The notes under the pieces were generated by a model that was given only the letters and a program-made list of their open reading frames with translations, was not told the DNA's origin and did no database searches. Shown here piece by piece: positions 1 to 12,700 of a stretch of DNA of 64,000 nucleotides. Every line of letters begins with the position of its first letter. The stretch's first letter is position 1. The translations under genes and the position numbers were made by a program. This stretch comes from Luidia sarsii. Its lineage: Eukaryota; Echinodermata; Asteroidea; Paxillosida; Luidiidae. The stretch covers positions 1,556,994 to 1,620,993 of the forward strand of contig OX465111.1 in assembly GCA_949987565.1 (NCBI GenBank). Direction: 5' to 3'.

Positions 1-741
1 GATGAAGAGACTAACACGTGAAGGACAGCCACGGTTTTACAGGGCTCGACCAAGTAATTAAAGGATGCCCTTCTTTCTCGTTTGAAGATGCTAAATATCG
101 ATCAGCTTACTCTACAGGGTTCTTTGTGAAGGTACTTCGTTTGAGTCTGTGGCATAAAGGTTCCTTGGTAAAACAAAGGTTTGATTCGTTGGGGCTAAAA
201 CAAAAGAGGGTGCTACGTACTGTTTCTGAAAAGTGAGACACTATCTCTAAGCTTACTAGCAACGAATTCCTGCAGTGCATATTAGATACAACTGTAGTTA
301 ATGGTTAAAAGATATTCAGGGTAGGCTATAGGCATATGTGACTACAGGTTGCATAGCGAAAGCAGTATAATTCTGGAGGATCAAGGGAGAGTTGTCAGAT
401 TAAAAAAAAAAACCGTCAAATTCCCTTTTACCTCAGGCCATGAGAGAACAAAAGAGATTCTAATAGCGGAAGAATCTTACAAAGTCTTACTTTTAACAGG
501 TGTACTTACTGCTCTTAGCTGACCAATGATTCGTTTTCAGGGCAACGGTACCAGTTTTGCTAAATTTTCATGAAGTGAGTTTGGGGTCAGCAAATATTTC
601 ATTGCCATTTTTCTACAAAAACAAAATCCTGCCAGACTGCGCCAGACTCTTAATTGTTTAAAACCTTGAGAGTTACCAAATTAGTGAACTATTTGTTAGC
701 AAAAACGAAAGTGAAAATCAATATGATGAGATAAAACTTAC
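1..741 (-). other. partial copy of the duplicated mucin intron (3' neighbour of exon 5)
   Basis: From about base 35 this matches the donor-side halves of the other three introns: the segment TTTACAGGGCTCGACCAAGT, the motif GAGGATCAAGGGAGAG, and the stretch before the array (GTTTAAAACCTTGAGAGTTAC). It is the most diverged copy, with several small indels. It runs off the left edge, so further exons of the gene lie outside. A small open frame at 18-236 has no support as a gene. Confidence 0.8.
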
Positions 742-3700
742 ATGATGCTGTAGTTGTTGGGGCCGCCGTGGTTGTTGGGGCCGCCGTAGTTGTAGGGGCC
801 GCCGTGGTTGTTGGGGCCGCCGTGGTTGTTGGGGCTGCAGTGGTAGTTGCTGCAGCTGTGGTTGTTGGGGCCGCCGTGGTTGTTGGGGCTGCCGTAGTTG
901 TTGGGGCCGCCGTGGTTGTTGGGGCCGCCGTGGTTGTTGGGGCCGCCGTGGTAGTTGGGGCCGCCGTGGTTGTTGGGGCTGCAATGGTAGTTGGGGCCGC
1001 CGTGGTAGTTGGGGCCGCCGTTGTAGTTGGGGCCGCCGTGGTTGTTGGGGCCGCCGTGGTAGTTGGGGCCGCCGTGGTTGTTGGGGCTGCAATGGTAGTT
1101 GGGGCCGCCGTGGTTGTTGGGGCCGCCGTAGTTGTTGGGGCCGCCGTGGTTGTTGGGGCCGCCGTGGTTGTTGGGGCCGCCGTGGTAGTTGGGGCCGCAG
1201 TGGTTGTTGGGGCTGCAGTGGTAGTTGGGGCCGCCGTGGTAGTTGGGGCCGCCGTGGTTGTTGGGGCCGCCGTGGTTGTTGGGGCCGCCGTGGTTGTTGG
1301 GGCCGCCGTGGTAGTTGGGGCCGCCGTGGTTGTTGGGGCTGCAATGGTAGTTGCTGCAGCTGTGGTAGTTGGGGCTACCGTGGTAGTTGGGGCTGCAGTG
1401 GTAGTTGCTGCAGCTGTGGTAGTTGGGGCCACCGTGGTAGTTGGGGCTGCAGTGGTAGTTGGGGCTGCCGTGGTAGTTGGGGCTGCCGTGGTAGTTGGGG
1501 CCGCCGTGGTAGTTGGGGCCGCCGTGGTAGTTGGGGCCGCCGTGGTTGTTGGGGCCGCCGTGGTAAATGGGGCTGCCGTGGTTGTTGGGGCTGCCGTGGT
1601 AGTTGGGGCCGCCGTGGTAGTTGGGGCCGCCGTGGTAGTTGGGGCCGCCGTGGTTGTTGGGGCCGCCGTGGTTGTTGGGGCCGCCGTGGTTGTTGGGGCC
1701 GCCGTGGTAGTTGGGGCCGCCGTGGTTGGTGGGGCTGCAGTGGTAGTTGCTGCAGCTGTGGTAGTTGGGGCTAACGTGGTAGTTGGGAATGCAGTGGTAG
1801 TTGCTGCAGCTGTGGTAGTTGGGGCCGCCGTGGTAGTTGGGGCTGCAGTGGTAGTTGGGGCTGCCGTGGTAGTTGCTGCAGCTGTGGTAGTTGGGGCTAC
1901 CGTATTAGTTGGGGCTGCCGTGGTTGTTGGGGCTGCCGTGGTAGTTGGGGCCGCCGTGGTAGTTGGGGCCGCCGTGGTTGTTGGGGCTGCCGTGGTAGTT
2001 GGGGCCGCCGTGGTAGTTGGGGCCGCCGTGGTAGTTGGGGCCGCCGTGGTTGTTGGGGCCGCCGTGGTAGTTGGGGCCGCCGTGGTTGTTGGAGCTGCAG
2101 TGGTAGTTGCTGCAGCTGTGGTAGTTGGGGCTACCGTGGTAGTTGGGGCTGCAGTGGTAGTTGCTGCAGCTGTGGTAGTTGGGGCCGCCGTGGTAGTTGG
2201 GGCTGCAGTGGTAGTTGGGGCTGCCGTGGTAGTTGCTGCAGCTGTGGTAGTTGGGGCTACAGTGGTAGTTGGGGCTGCAGTGGTAGTTGCTGCAGCTGTG
2301 GTTGTTGGGGCCGCCGTGGTAGTTGGGGCTGCAGTGGTAGTTGGGGCTGCCGTGGTAGTTGCTGCAGCTGTGGTTGTTGGGGCCGCCGTGGTTGTTGGGG
2401 CCGCCGTAGTTGTTGGGGCCGCCATGGTTGTTGGGGCCGCCGTGGTTGTTGGGGCCGCCGTGGTAGTTGGGGCCGCCGTGGTTATTGGGGCTGCAGTGGT
2501 AGTTGCTGCCGAGGTTGTTGGGGCCGCCGTGGTTGTTGGGGCCGCCGTGGTAGTTGGGGCCTCCGTGGTTGTTGGGGCTGCCGTGGTAGTTGGGGCCGCC
2601 GTAGTTGTTTGGGCCGCCGTGGTAGTTGGGACTGCCGAGGTTGTTGGGGCTGCAGTGGTAGTTGGGGCCGCCGTGGTTGTTGGGGCCGCCGTGGTTGTTG
2701 GGGCTGCAGTGGTTGTTGGGGCCCCAGTGGTTGTTGGGGCTGCCGTGGTTGTAGGGGCTGCCGTGGTTGTTGGGGCTGCAGTGGTTGTTGGGGCTGCCGT
2801 GGTTGTTGGGGCTGCAGTGGTAGTTGGGGCCGCCGTGGTTGTTGGGGCCGCCGTGGTTGTTGGGGCTGCAGTGGTAGTTGGGGCCGCCGTGGTAGTTGGG
2901 GCTGCCGTGGTTGTTGGGGCTGCAGTGGTTGTTGGGGCCGCCGTGGTAGTTGGGGCTGCCGTGGTAGTTGGGGCCGCCGTGGTTGTTTGGGCTGCAGTGG
3001 TAGTTGGGGCCGCCGTGGTTGTTGGGGCCGCCGTGGTTGTTGGGGCTGCAGTGGTAGTCGGGGCCGCCGTGGTAGTTGGGGCTGCAGTGGTTGTTGGAGC
3101 CGCCGTGGTTGTTGGGGCCGCCGTGGTAGTTGGGGCCGCCGTGGTTGTTGGGGCTGCAGTGGTTGTTGGGGCCGCCGTGGTAGTTGGGGCCGCCGTGGTA
3201 GTTGGGGCTGCAGTGGTTGTTGGGGCCGCCGTGGTTGTAGGGGCCGCCGTGGTAGTTGGGGCCGCCGTGGTTGTTGGGGCTGCAGTGGTTGTTGGGGCCG
3301 CCGTGGTAGTTGGGGCTGCAGTGGTTGTTGGGGCCGCCGTGGTTGTTGGGGCCGCCGTGGTAGTTGGGGCTGCAGTGGTAGTTGGGGCTGCAGTGGTTGT
3401 TGGGGCCGCCGTGGTAGTTGGGGCTGCAGTGGTTGTTGGGGCCGCCGTGGTAGTTGGGGCTGCAGTGGTTGTTGGGGCCGCCGTGGTAGTTGGGGCTGCA
3501 GAGGTTGTTGGGGCCGCCGTGGTTGTTGGGGCCGCCGTGGTAGTTTGGGCTGCAGTGGTAGTTGGGGCCGCCGTGGTTGTTGGGGCTGCAGTGGTAGTTG
3601 GGGCTGCAGTGGTTGTTGGGGCTGCAGTGGTTGTTGGGGCCGCCGTGGTAGTTGGGGCCGCCGTGGTTGTTGGGGCTGCAGTGGTTGTTGGGGCTGCAGT

Positions 3701-6700
3701 GGTAGTTGGGGCTGCAGTGGTTGTTGGGGCCGCCGTGGTAGTTGGGGCTGCAGTGGTTGTTAGGGCCGCCGTGGTTGTTGGGGCCGCCGTGGTAGTTGGG
3801 GCCACCGTGGTAGTTGGGGCTGCCGTGGTAGTTTGGGCTGCCGTGGTTGTTGGGGCTGCAGTGGTTGTTGGGGCCGCCGTGGTAGTTGGGGCTGCCGTGG
3901 TTGTTGGGGCTGCAGTGGTTGTTGGGGCCGCCGTAGTAGTTGGGGCTGCAGTGGTAGTTGGGGCTGCTGTGGTTGTTGGGGCTGCCGTGGTTGTTGGGGC
4001 CGCCGTGGTTGTAGGGGCCGCCGTGGTAGTTGGGGCAGCAGTGGTTGTTGGGGCCACCGTGGTAGTTGGGGCCGCCGTGGTAGTTGGGGCCGCCGTGGTA
4101 GTTGGGGCCGCCGTGGTAGTTGGGGCTGCTGTGGTTGTTGGGGCTGCAGTGGTAGTTGGGGCCGCCGTGGTAGTTGGGGCTGCCGTGGTAGTTGGGGCTG
4201 CTGTGGTTGTAGGGGCCGCCGTGGTAGTTGGGGCTGCAGTGGTAGTTGGGGCTGCCGTGGTTGTTGGGGCCGCCGTGGTTGTAGGGGCCGCCGTGGTAGT
4301 TGGGGCTGCAGTGGTTGTTGGGGCCGCCGTGGTAGTTGGGGCCGCCGTGGTAGTTGGGGCCGCCGTGGTAGTTGGGTCCGCCGTGGTAGTTGGGGCTGCT
4401 GTGGTTGTTGGGGCTGCAGTGGTAGTTGGGGCCGCCGTGGTAGTTGGGGCCACCGTGGTAGTTTGGGCCGCCGTGGTAGTTGGGGCCTCAGTGGTTGTTG
4501 GGGCTGCCGTGGTTGTAGGGGCCGCCGTGGTAGTTGGGGCTGCAGTGGTTGTTGGGGCCGCCGTGGTAGTTGGGGCCGCCGTGGTAGTTGGGGCCGCCTT
4601 GGTAGTTGGGGCCGCCGTGGTAGTTGGGGCCGCCGTGGTAGTTGGGGCCTCAGTGGTTGTTGGGGCCGCCGTGGTTGTAGGGGCCGCCGTGGTAGTTGGG
4701 GCTGCAGTGGTTGTTGGGGCCGCCGTGGTAGTTGGAGCCGCCGTGGGAGTTGGGGCCACCGTGGTAGTTGGGGCCGCCGTGGTAGTTGGGGCCTCAGTGG
4801 TTGTTGGGGCTGCCGTGGTTGTTGGGGCTGCCGTGGTTGTTGGGCCCGCCGTGGTTGTAGGGGCCCCCGTGGTAGTTGGGGCTGCAGTGGTTGTCGGGGC
4901 CACCGTAATAGTTGGGGCCGCCGTGGTAGTTGGGGCCGCCGTGGTAGTTGAGGCCGCCGTGGTAGTTGGGGCTGCTGTGGTTGTTGGGGCTGCAGTGGTA
5001 GTTGGGGCTGCCGTGGTAGTTGGGGCTGCTGTGGTTGTAGGGGCCGCCGTGGTAGTTGGGGCTGCAGTGGTAGTTGGGGCCGCCGTGGTAGTTGGGGCCG
5101 CCGTGGTAGTTGGGGCCGCCGTGGTAGTTGGGGCTGCAGTGGTTGTTGGGGCCGCCGTGGTTGTTGGGGCCGCCGTGGTAGTTGGGGCCGCCGTGGTAGT
5201 TGGGGCCGCCGTGGTAGTTGGGGCCGCCGTGGTAGTTGGGGCCTCAGTGGTTGTTAGGGCCGCCGTGGTTGTAGGGGCCGCCGTGGTAGTTGGGGCTGCA
5301 GTGGTTGTTGGGGCCGCCGTGGTAGTTGGAGCCGCCGTGGGAGTTGGGGCCACCGTGGTAGTTGGGGCCGCCGTGGTAGTTGGGGCCTCAGTGGTTGTTG
5401 GGGCTGCCGGGGTTGTTGGGGCTGCCGTGGTTGTTGGGCCCGCCGTGGTTGTAGGGGCCGCCGTGGTAGTTGGGGCTGCAGTGGTTGTCGGGGCCACCGT
5501 AATAGTTGGGGCCGCCGTGGTAGTTGGGGCCGCCGTGGTAGTTGAGGCCGCCGTGGTAGTTGGGGCTGCTGTGGTTGTTGGGGCTGCAGTGGTAGTTGGG
5601 GCTGCCGTGGTAGTTGGGGCTGCTGTGGTTGTAGGGGCCGCCGTGGTAGTTGGGGCTGCAGTGGTAGTTGGGGCCGCCGTGGTAGTTGGGGCCGCCGTGG
5701 TAGTTGGGGCCGCCGTGGTAGTTGGGGCTGCAGTGGTTGTTGGGGCCGCCGTGGTTGTTGGGGCTGCCGTGGTTGTTGGGGCTGCCGTGGTTGTTGGGGC
5801 TGCCGTGGTTGTTGGGGCTGCCGTGGTTGTTGGGGCCGCCGTGGTAGTTGGGGCCGCCGTGGTAGTTGGGGCTGCCGTGGTTGTAGGGGCCGCCGTGGTA
5901 GTTGGGGCTGCCGTGGTTGTTGGGGCTGCCGTGGTTGTTGGGGCTGCAGTGGTAGTTGGGGCTGCAGTGGTTGTTGGGGCCGCCGTGGTAGTTGGGGCTG
6001 CAGTGGTAGTTGGGGCTGCAGTGGTTGTTGGGGCCGCCGTGGTAGTTGGGGCTGCAGTGGTTGTTGGGGCCGCCGTGGTAGTTGAGGCTGCAGTGGTAGT
6101 TGGGGCTGCCGTGGTAGTTGGGGCTGCCGTGGTTGTTGGGGCTGCAGTGGTAGTTGGGGCTGCAGTGGTTGTTGGGGCCGCCGTGGTAGTTGGGGCTGCA
6201 GTGGTAGTTGGGGCTGCCGTGGTAGTTGGGGCTGCCGTGGTTGTTGGGGCTGCAGTGGTAGTTGGGGCTGCAGTGGTTGTTGGGGCCGCCGTGGTAGTTG
6301 GGGCTGCAGTGGTTGTTGGGGCCGCCGTGGTTGTTGGGGCCGCCGTGGTAGTTGGGGCTGCTGTGGTTGTTGGGGCTGCAGTGGTAGTTGGGGCCGCCGT
6401 GGTAGTTGGGGCTGCCGTGGTAGTTGGGGCTGCTGTGGTTGTAGGGGCCGCCGTGGTAGTTGGGGCTTCAGTGGTAGTTGGGGCCGCCGTGGTAGTTGGG
6501 GCCGCCGTGGTAGTTGGGGCCGCCGTGGTAGTTGGGGCTGCAGTGGTTGTTGGGGCTGCCGTGGTTGTTGGGGCTGCCGTGGTTGTTGGGGCTGCCGTGG
6601 TTGTTGGGGCTGCCGTGGTTGTTGGGGCCGCCGTGGTAGTTGGGGCCGCCGTGGTAGTTGGGGCCGCCGTGGTTGTTGGGGCTGCCGTGGTTGTAGGGGC

Positions 6701-9700
6701 CGCCGTGGTAGTTGGGGCTGCCGTGGTTGTTGGGGCTGCAGTGGTTGTTGGGGCCACCGTGGTAGTTGGGGCTGCAGTGGTTATTGGGGCCGCCGTGGTT
6801 GTTGGGGCTGCAGTGGTTGTTGGGGCCGCCGTGGTAGTTGGGGCTGCAGTGGTAGTTGGGGCTACCGTGGTAGTTGGGGCTGCCGTGGTTGTTGGGGCTG
6901 CAGTGGTAGTTGGGGCTGCAGTGGTTGTTGGGGCCGCCGTGGTAGTTGGGGCTGCAGTGGTTGTTGGGGCCGCCGTGGTTGTTGGGGCTGCAGTGGTTGT
7001 TGGGGCCGCCGTGGTTGTTGGGGCCGCCGTGGTAGTTGGGGCTGCCGTGGTTGTTGGGGCTGCCGTGGTTGTTGGGGCTGCCGTGGTTGTAGGGGCCGCC
7101 GTGGTAGTTGGGGCTGCAGTGGTTGTTGGGGCCACCGTGGTAGTTGGGGCCGCCGTGGTAGTTGGGGCCGCCGTGGTAGTTGGGGCCGCCGTGGTAGTTT
7201 GGGCTGTTGTGGTTGTTGGGGCTGCAGTGGTAGTTGGGGCCGCCGTGGTAGTTGGGGCTGCCGTGGTAGTTCGGGCTGCTGTGGTTGTAGAGGCCGCCGT
7301 GGTCGTTGGGGCTGCATTGGTAGTTGGGGCCGCCGTCGTAGTTGGGGCCGCCGTGGTAGTTGGGGCTGCTGTGGTTGTTGGGGCTGCAGTGGATGTTGGG
7401 GCCGCCGTGGTAGTTGGGGCTGCCGTGGTAGTTGGGGCCGCCATGGTAGTTGGGGCTGCAGTGGTTGTTGGGGCCGCCGTGGTTGTTGGGGCTGCCGTGG
7501 TTGTTGGGGCTGCCGTGGTTGTTGGGGCTGCCGTGGTTGTTGGGGCTGCCGTGGTTGTTGGGGCCGCCGTGGTAGTTGGGGCTGCAGTGGTAGTTGGGGC
7601 CGCCGTGGTTGTTGGGGCCGCCGTGGTTGTTGGGGCTGCAGTGGTAGTTGGGGCCGCCGTGGTAGTTGGGGCTGCCGTGGTTGTTGGGGCTGCAGTGGTT
7701 GTTGGGGCCGCCGTGGTAGTTGGGGCTGCCGTGGTAGTTGGGGCCGCCGTGGTTGTTTGGGCTGCAGTGGTAGTTGGGGCCGCCGTGGTTGTTGGGGCCG
7801 CCGTGGTTGTTGGGGCTGCAGTGGTAGTCGGGGCCGCCGTGGTAGTTGGGGCTGCAGTGGTTGTTGGGGCCGCCGTGGTTGTTGGGGCCGCCGTGGTAGT
7901 TGGGGCCGCCGTGGTTGTTGGGGCTGCAGTGGTTGTTGGGGCCGCCGTGGTAGTTGGGGCCGCCGTGGTAGTTGGGGCTGCAGTGGTTGTTGGGGCCGCC
8001 GTGGTTGTTGGGGCCGCCGTGGTAGTTGGGGCCGCCGTGGTTGTTGGGGCTGCAGTGGTTGTTGGGGCCGCCGTGGTAGTTGGGGCTGCAGTGGTTGTTG
8101 GGGCCGCCGTGGTTGTTGGGGCCGCCGTGGTAGTTGGGGCTGCAGTGGTAGTTGGGGCTGCAGTGATTGTTGGGGCCGCCGTGGTAGTTGGGGCTGCAGT
8201 GGTTGTTGGGGCCGCCGTGGTAGTTGGGGCTGCAGTGGTTGTTGGGGCCGCCGTGGTAGTTGGGGCTGCAGAGGTTGTTGGGGCCGCCGTGGTTGTTGGG
8301 GCCGCCGTGGTAGTTGGGGCTGCAGTGGTAGTTGGGGCCGCCGTGGTTGTTGGGGCTGCAGTGGTAGTTGGGGCTGCAGTGGTTGTTGGGGCTGCAGTGG
8401 TTGTTGGGGCCGCCGTGGTAGTTGGGGCCGCCGTGGTTGTTGGGGCTGCAGTGGTTGTTGGGGCTGCAGTGGTAGTTGGGGCTGCAGTGGTTGTTGGGGC
8501 CGCCGTGGTAGTTGGGGCTGCAGTGGTTGTTAGGGCCGCCGTGGTTGTTGGGGCCGCCGTGGTAGTTGGGGCCACCGTGGTAGTTGGGGCTGCCGTGGTA
8601 GTTTGGGCTGCCGTGGTTGTTGGGGCTGCAGTGGTTGTTGGGGCCGCCGTGGTAGTTGGGGCTGCCGTGGTTGTTGGGGCTGCAGTGGTTGTTGGGGCCG
8701 CCGTAGTAGTTGGGGCTGCAGTGGTAGTTGGGGCTGCTGTGGTTGTTGGGGCTGCCGTGGTTGTTGGGGCCGCCGTGGTTGTAGGGGCCGCCGTGGTTGT
8801 TGGGGCAGCAGTGGTTGTTGGGGCCACCGTGGTAGTTGGGGCCGCCGTGGTAGTTGGGGCCGCCGTGGTAGTTGGGGCCGCCGTGGTAGTTGGGGCTGCT
8901 GTGTTTGTTGGGGCTGCAGTGGTAGTTGGGGCCGCCGTGGTAGTTGGGGCTGCCGTGGTAGTTGGGGCTGCTGTGGTTGTAGGGGCCGCCGTGGTAGTTG
9001 GGGCTGCAGTGGTAGTTGGGGCTGCCGTGGTTGTTGGGGCCGCCGTGGTTGTAGGGGCCGCCGTGGTAGTTGGGGCTGCTGTGGTTGTTGGGGCCACCGT
9101 GGTAGTTGGGGCCGCCGTGGTAGTTGGGGCCGCCGTGGTAGTTGGGGCCGCCGTGGTAGTTGGGGCTGCTGTGGTTGTTGGGGCTGCAGTGGTAGTTGGG
9201 GCCGCCGTGGTAGTTGGGGCCACCGTGGTAGTTGGGGCCGCCGTGGTAGTTGGGGCCTCAGTGGTTGTTGGGGCTGCCGTGGTTGTAGGGGCCGCCGTGG
9301 TAGTTGGGGCTGCAGTGGTTGTTGGGGCCGCCGTGGTAGTTGGGGCCGCCGTGGTAGTTGGGGCCACCGTGGTAGTTGGGGCCGCCGTGGTAGTTGGGGC
9401 CGCCGTGGTAGTTGGGGCCGCCGTGGTAGTTGGGGCCGCCGTGGTAGTTGGGGCCGCCGTGGTAGTTGGGGCCTCAGTGGTTGTTGGGGCCGCCGTGGTT
9501 GTAGGGGCCGCCGTGGTAGTTGGGGCTGCAGTGGTTGTTGGGGCCGCCGTGGTAGTTGGGGCCGCCGTGGTAGTTGGGGCCACCGTGGTAGTTGGGGCCG
9601 CCGTGGTAGTTGGGGCCTCAGTGGTTGTTGGGGCTGCCGTGGTTGTTGGGGCTGCCGTGGTTGTTGGGCCCGCCGTGGTTGTAGGGGCCGCCGTGGTAGT

Positions 9701-12700
9701 TGGGGCTGCAGTGGTTGTCGGGGCCACCGTGGTAGTTGGGGCCGCCGTGGTAGTTGGGGCCGCCGTGGTAGTTGAGGCCGCCGTGGTAGTTGGGGCTGCT
9801 GTGGTTGTTGGGGCTGCAGTGGTAGTTGGGGCTGCCGTGGTAGTTGGGTCTGCTGTGGTTGTAGGGGCCGCCGTGGTAGTTGGGGCTGCAGTGGTAGTTG
9901 GGGCCGCCGTGGTAGTTGGGGCCGCCGTGGTAGTTGGGGCCGCCGTGGTAGTTGGGGCTGCAGTGGTTGTTGGGGCCGCCGTGGTTGTTGGGGCTGCAGT
10001 GGTAGTTGGGGCTGCAGTGGTTGTTGGGGCCGCCGTGGTAGTTGGGGCCGCCGTGGTAGTTGGGGCCACCGTGGTAGTTGGGGCCGCCGTGGTAGTTGGG
10101 GCCTCAGTGGTTGTTGGGGCTGCCGTGGTTGTTGGGGCTGCCGTGGTTGTTGGGCCCGCCGTGGTTGTAGGGGCCGCCGTGGTAGTTGGGGCTGCAGTGG
10201 TTGTCGGGGCCACCGTGGTAGTTGGGGCCGCCGTGGTAGTTGGGGCCGCCGTGGTAGTTGAGGCCGCCGTGGTAGTTGGGGCTGCTGTGGTTGTTGGGGC
10301 TGCAGTGGTAGTTGGGGCTGCCGTGGTAGTTGGGTCTGCTGTGGTTGTAGGGGCCGCCGTGGTAGTTGGGGCTGCAGTGGTAGTTGGGGCCGCCGTGGTA
10401 GTTGGGGCCGCCGTGGTAGTTGGGGCCGCCGTGGTAGTTGGGGCTGCAGTGGTTGTTGGGGCCGCCGTGGTTGTTGGGGCTGCCGTGGTTGTTGGGGCTG
10501 CCGTGGTTGTTGGGGCTGCCGTGGTTGTTGGGGCTGCCGTGGTTGTTGGGGCCGCCGTGGTAGTTGGGGCCGCCGTGGTAGTTGGGGCTGCCATGGTAGT
10601 TGGGGCTGCCATGGTAGTTGGGGCTGCCGTGGTAGTTGGGGCTGCCGTGGTTGTTGGGGCTGCAGTGGTAGTTGGGGCTGCAGTGGTTGTTGGGGCCGCC
10701 GTGGTAGTTGGGGCTGCAGTGGTAGTTGGGGCTGCAGTGGTTGTTGGGGCCGCCGTGGTAGTTGGGGCTGCAGTGGTTGTTGGGGCCGCCGTGGTAGTTG
10801 AGGCTGCAGTGGTAGTTGGGGCTGCCGTGGTAGTTGGGGCTGCCGTGGTTGTTGGGGCTGCAGTGGTAGTTGGGGCTGCAGTGGTTGTTGGGGCCGCCGT
10901 GGTAGTTGGGGCTGCAGTGGTAGTTGGGGCTGCCGTGGTAGTTGGGGCTGCCGTGGTTGTTGGGGCTGCAGTGCTAGTTGGGGCTGCAGTGGTTGTTGGG
11001 GCCGCCGTGGTAGTTGGGGCTGCAGTGGTTGTTGGGGCCGCCGTGGTTGTTGGGGCCGCCGTGGTAGTTGGGGCTGCTGTGGTTGTTGGGGCTGCAGTGG
11101 TAGTTGGGGCCGCCGTGGTAGTTGGGGCTGCCGTGGTAGTTGGGGTTGCTGTGGTTGTAGGGGCCGCCGTGGTAGTTGGGGCTTCAGTGGTATTTGGGGC
11201 CGCCGTGGTAGTTGGGGCCGCCGTGGTAGTTGGGGCCGCCGTGGTAGTTGGGGCTGCAGTGGTTGTTGGGGCCGCCGTGGTTGTTGGGGCTGCCGTGGTT
11301 GTTGGGGCTGCCGTGGTTGTTGGGGCTGCCGTGGTTGTTGGGGCTGCCGTGGTTGTTGGGGCCGCCGTGGTAGTTGGGGCCGCCGTGGTAGTTGGGGCCG
11401 CCGTGGTTGTTGGGGCTGCCGTGGTTGTAGGGGCCGCCGTGGTAGTTGGGGCTGCCGTGGTTGTTGGGGCTGCAGTGGTTGTTGGGGCCACCGTGGTAGT
11501 TGGGGCTGCAGTGGTTATTGGGGCCGCCGTGGTTGTTGGGGCTGCAGTGGTTGTTGGGGCCGCCGTGGTAGTTGGGGCTGCAGTGGTAGTTTGGGCTACC
11601 GTGGTAGTTGGGGCTGCCGTGGTTGTTGGGGCTGCAGTGGTAGTTGGGGCTGCAGTGGTTGTTGGGGCCGCCGTGGTAGTTGGGGCTGCAGTGGTTGTTG
11701 GGGCCGCCGTGGTTGTTGGGGCCGCCGTGGTAGTTGGGGCCGCCGTGGTAGTTGGGGCTGCCGTGGTAGTTTGGGCTGCCGTGGTTGTTGGGGCTGCAGT
11801 GGTTGTTGGGGCCGCCGTGGTTGTTGGGGCCGCCGTGGTGGTTGGGGCTGCCGTTGTTGTTGGGGCTGCCGTGGTTGTTGGGGCTGCCGTGGTTGTAGGG
11901 GCCGCCGTGGTAGTTGGGGCTGCAGTGGTTGTTGGGGCCACCGTGGTAGTTGGGGCCGCCGTGGTAGTTGGGGCCGCCGTGGTAGTTGGGGCCGCCGTGG
12001 TAGTTTGGGCTGTTGTGGTTGTTGGGGCTGGAGTGGTAGTTGGGGCCGCCGTGGTAGTTGGGGCTGCCGTGGTAGTTGGGGCTGCTGTGGTTGTAGGGGC
12101 CGCCGTGGTCGTTGGGGCTGCATTGGTAGTTGGGGCCGCCGTGGTAGTTGGGGCTGCAGTGGTAGTTGGGACTGCTGTGGTTGTTGGGGCTGCAGTGGAT
12201 GTTGGGGCCGCCGTGGTAGTTGGGGCTGCCGTGGTAGTTGGGGCCGCCGTGGTAGTTGGGGCCTCAGTGGTTGTTGGGGCTGCCGTGGTTGTAGGGGCCG
12301 CCGTGGTAGTTGGGGCTGCAGTGGTTGTTGGGGCCGCCGTGGTAGTTGGGGCCGCCGTGGTAGTTGGGGCCACCGTGGTAGTTGGGGCCGCCGTGGTAGT
12401 TGGGGCCGCCGTGGTAGTTGGGGCCGCCGTGGTAGTTGGGGCCGCCGTGGTAGTTGGGGCCGCCGTGGTAGTTGGGGCCTCAGTGGTTGTTGGGGCCGCC
12501 GTGGTTGTAGGGGCCGCCGTGGTAGTTGGGGCTGCAGTGGTTGTTGGGGCCGCCGTGGTAGTTGGGGCCGCCGTGGTAGTTGGGGCCACCGTGGTAGTTG
12601 GGGCCGCCGTGGTAGTTGGGGCCTCAGTGGTTGTTGGGGCTGCCGTGGTTGTTGGGGCTGCCGTGGTTGTTGGGCCCGCCGTGGTTGTAGGGGCCGCCGT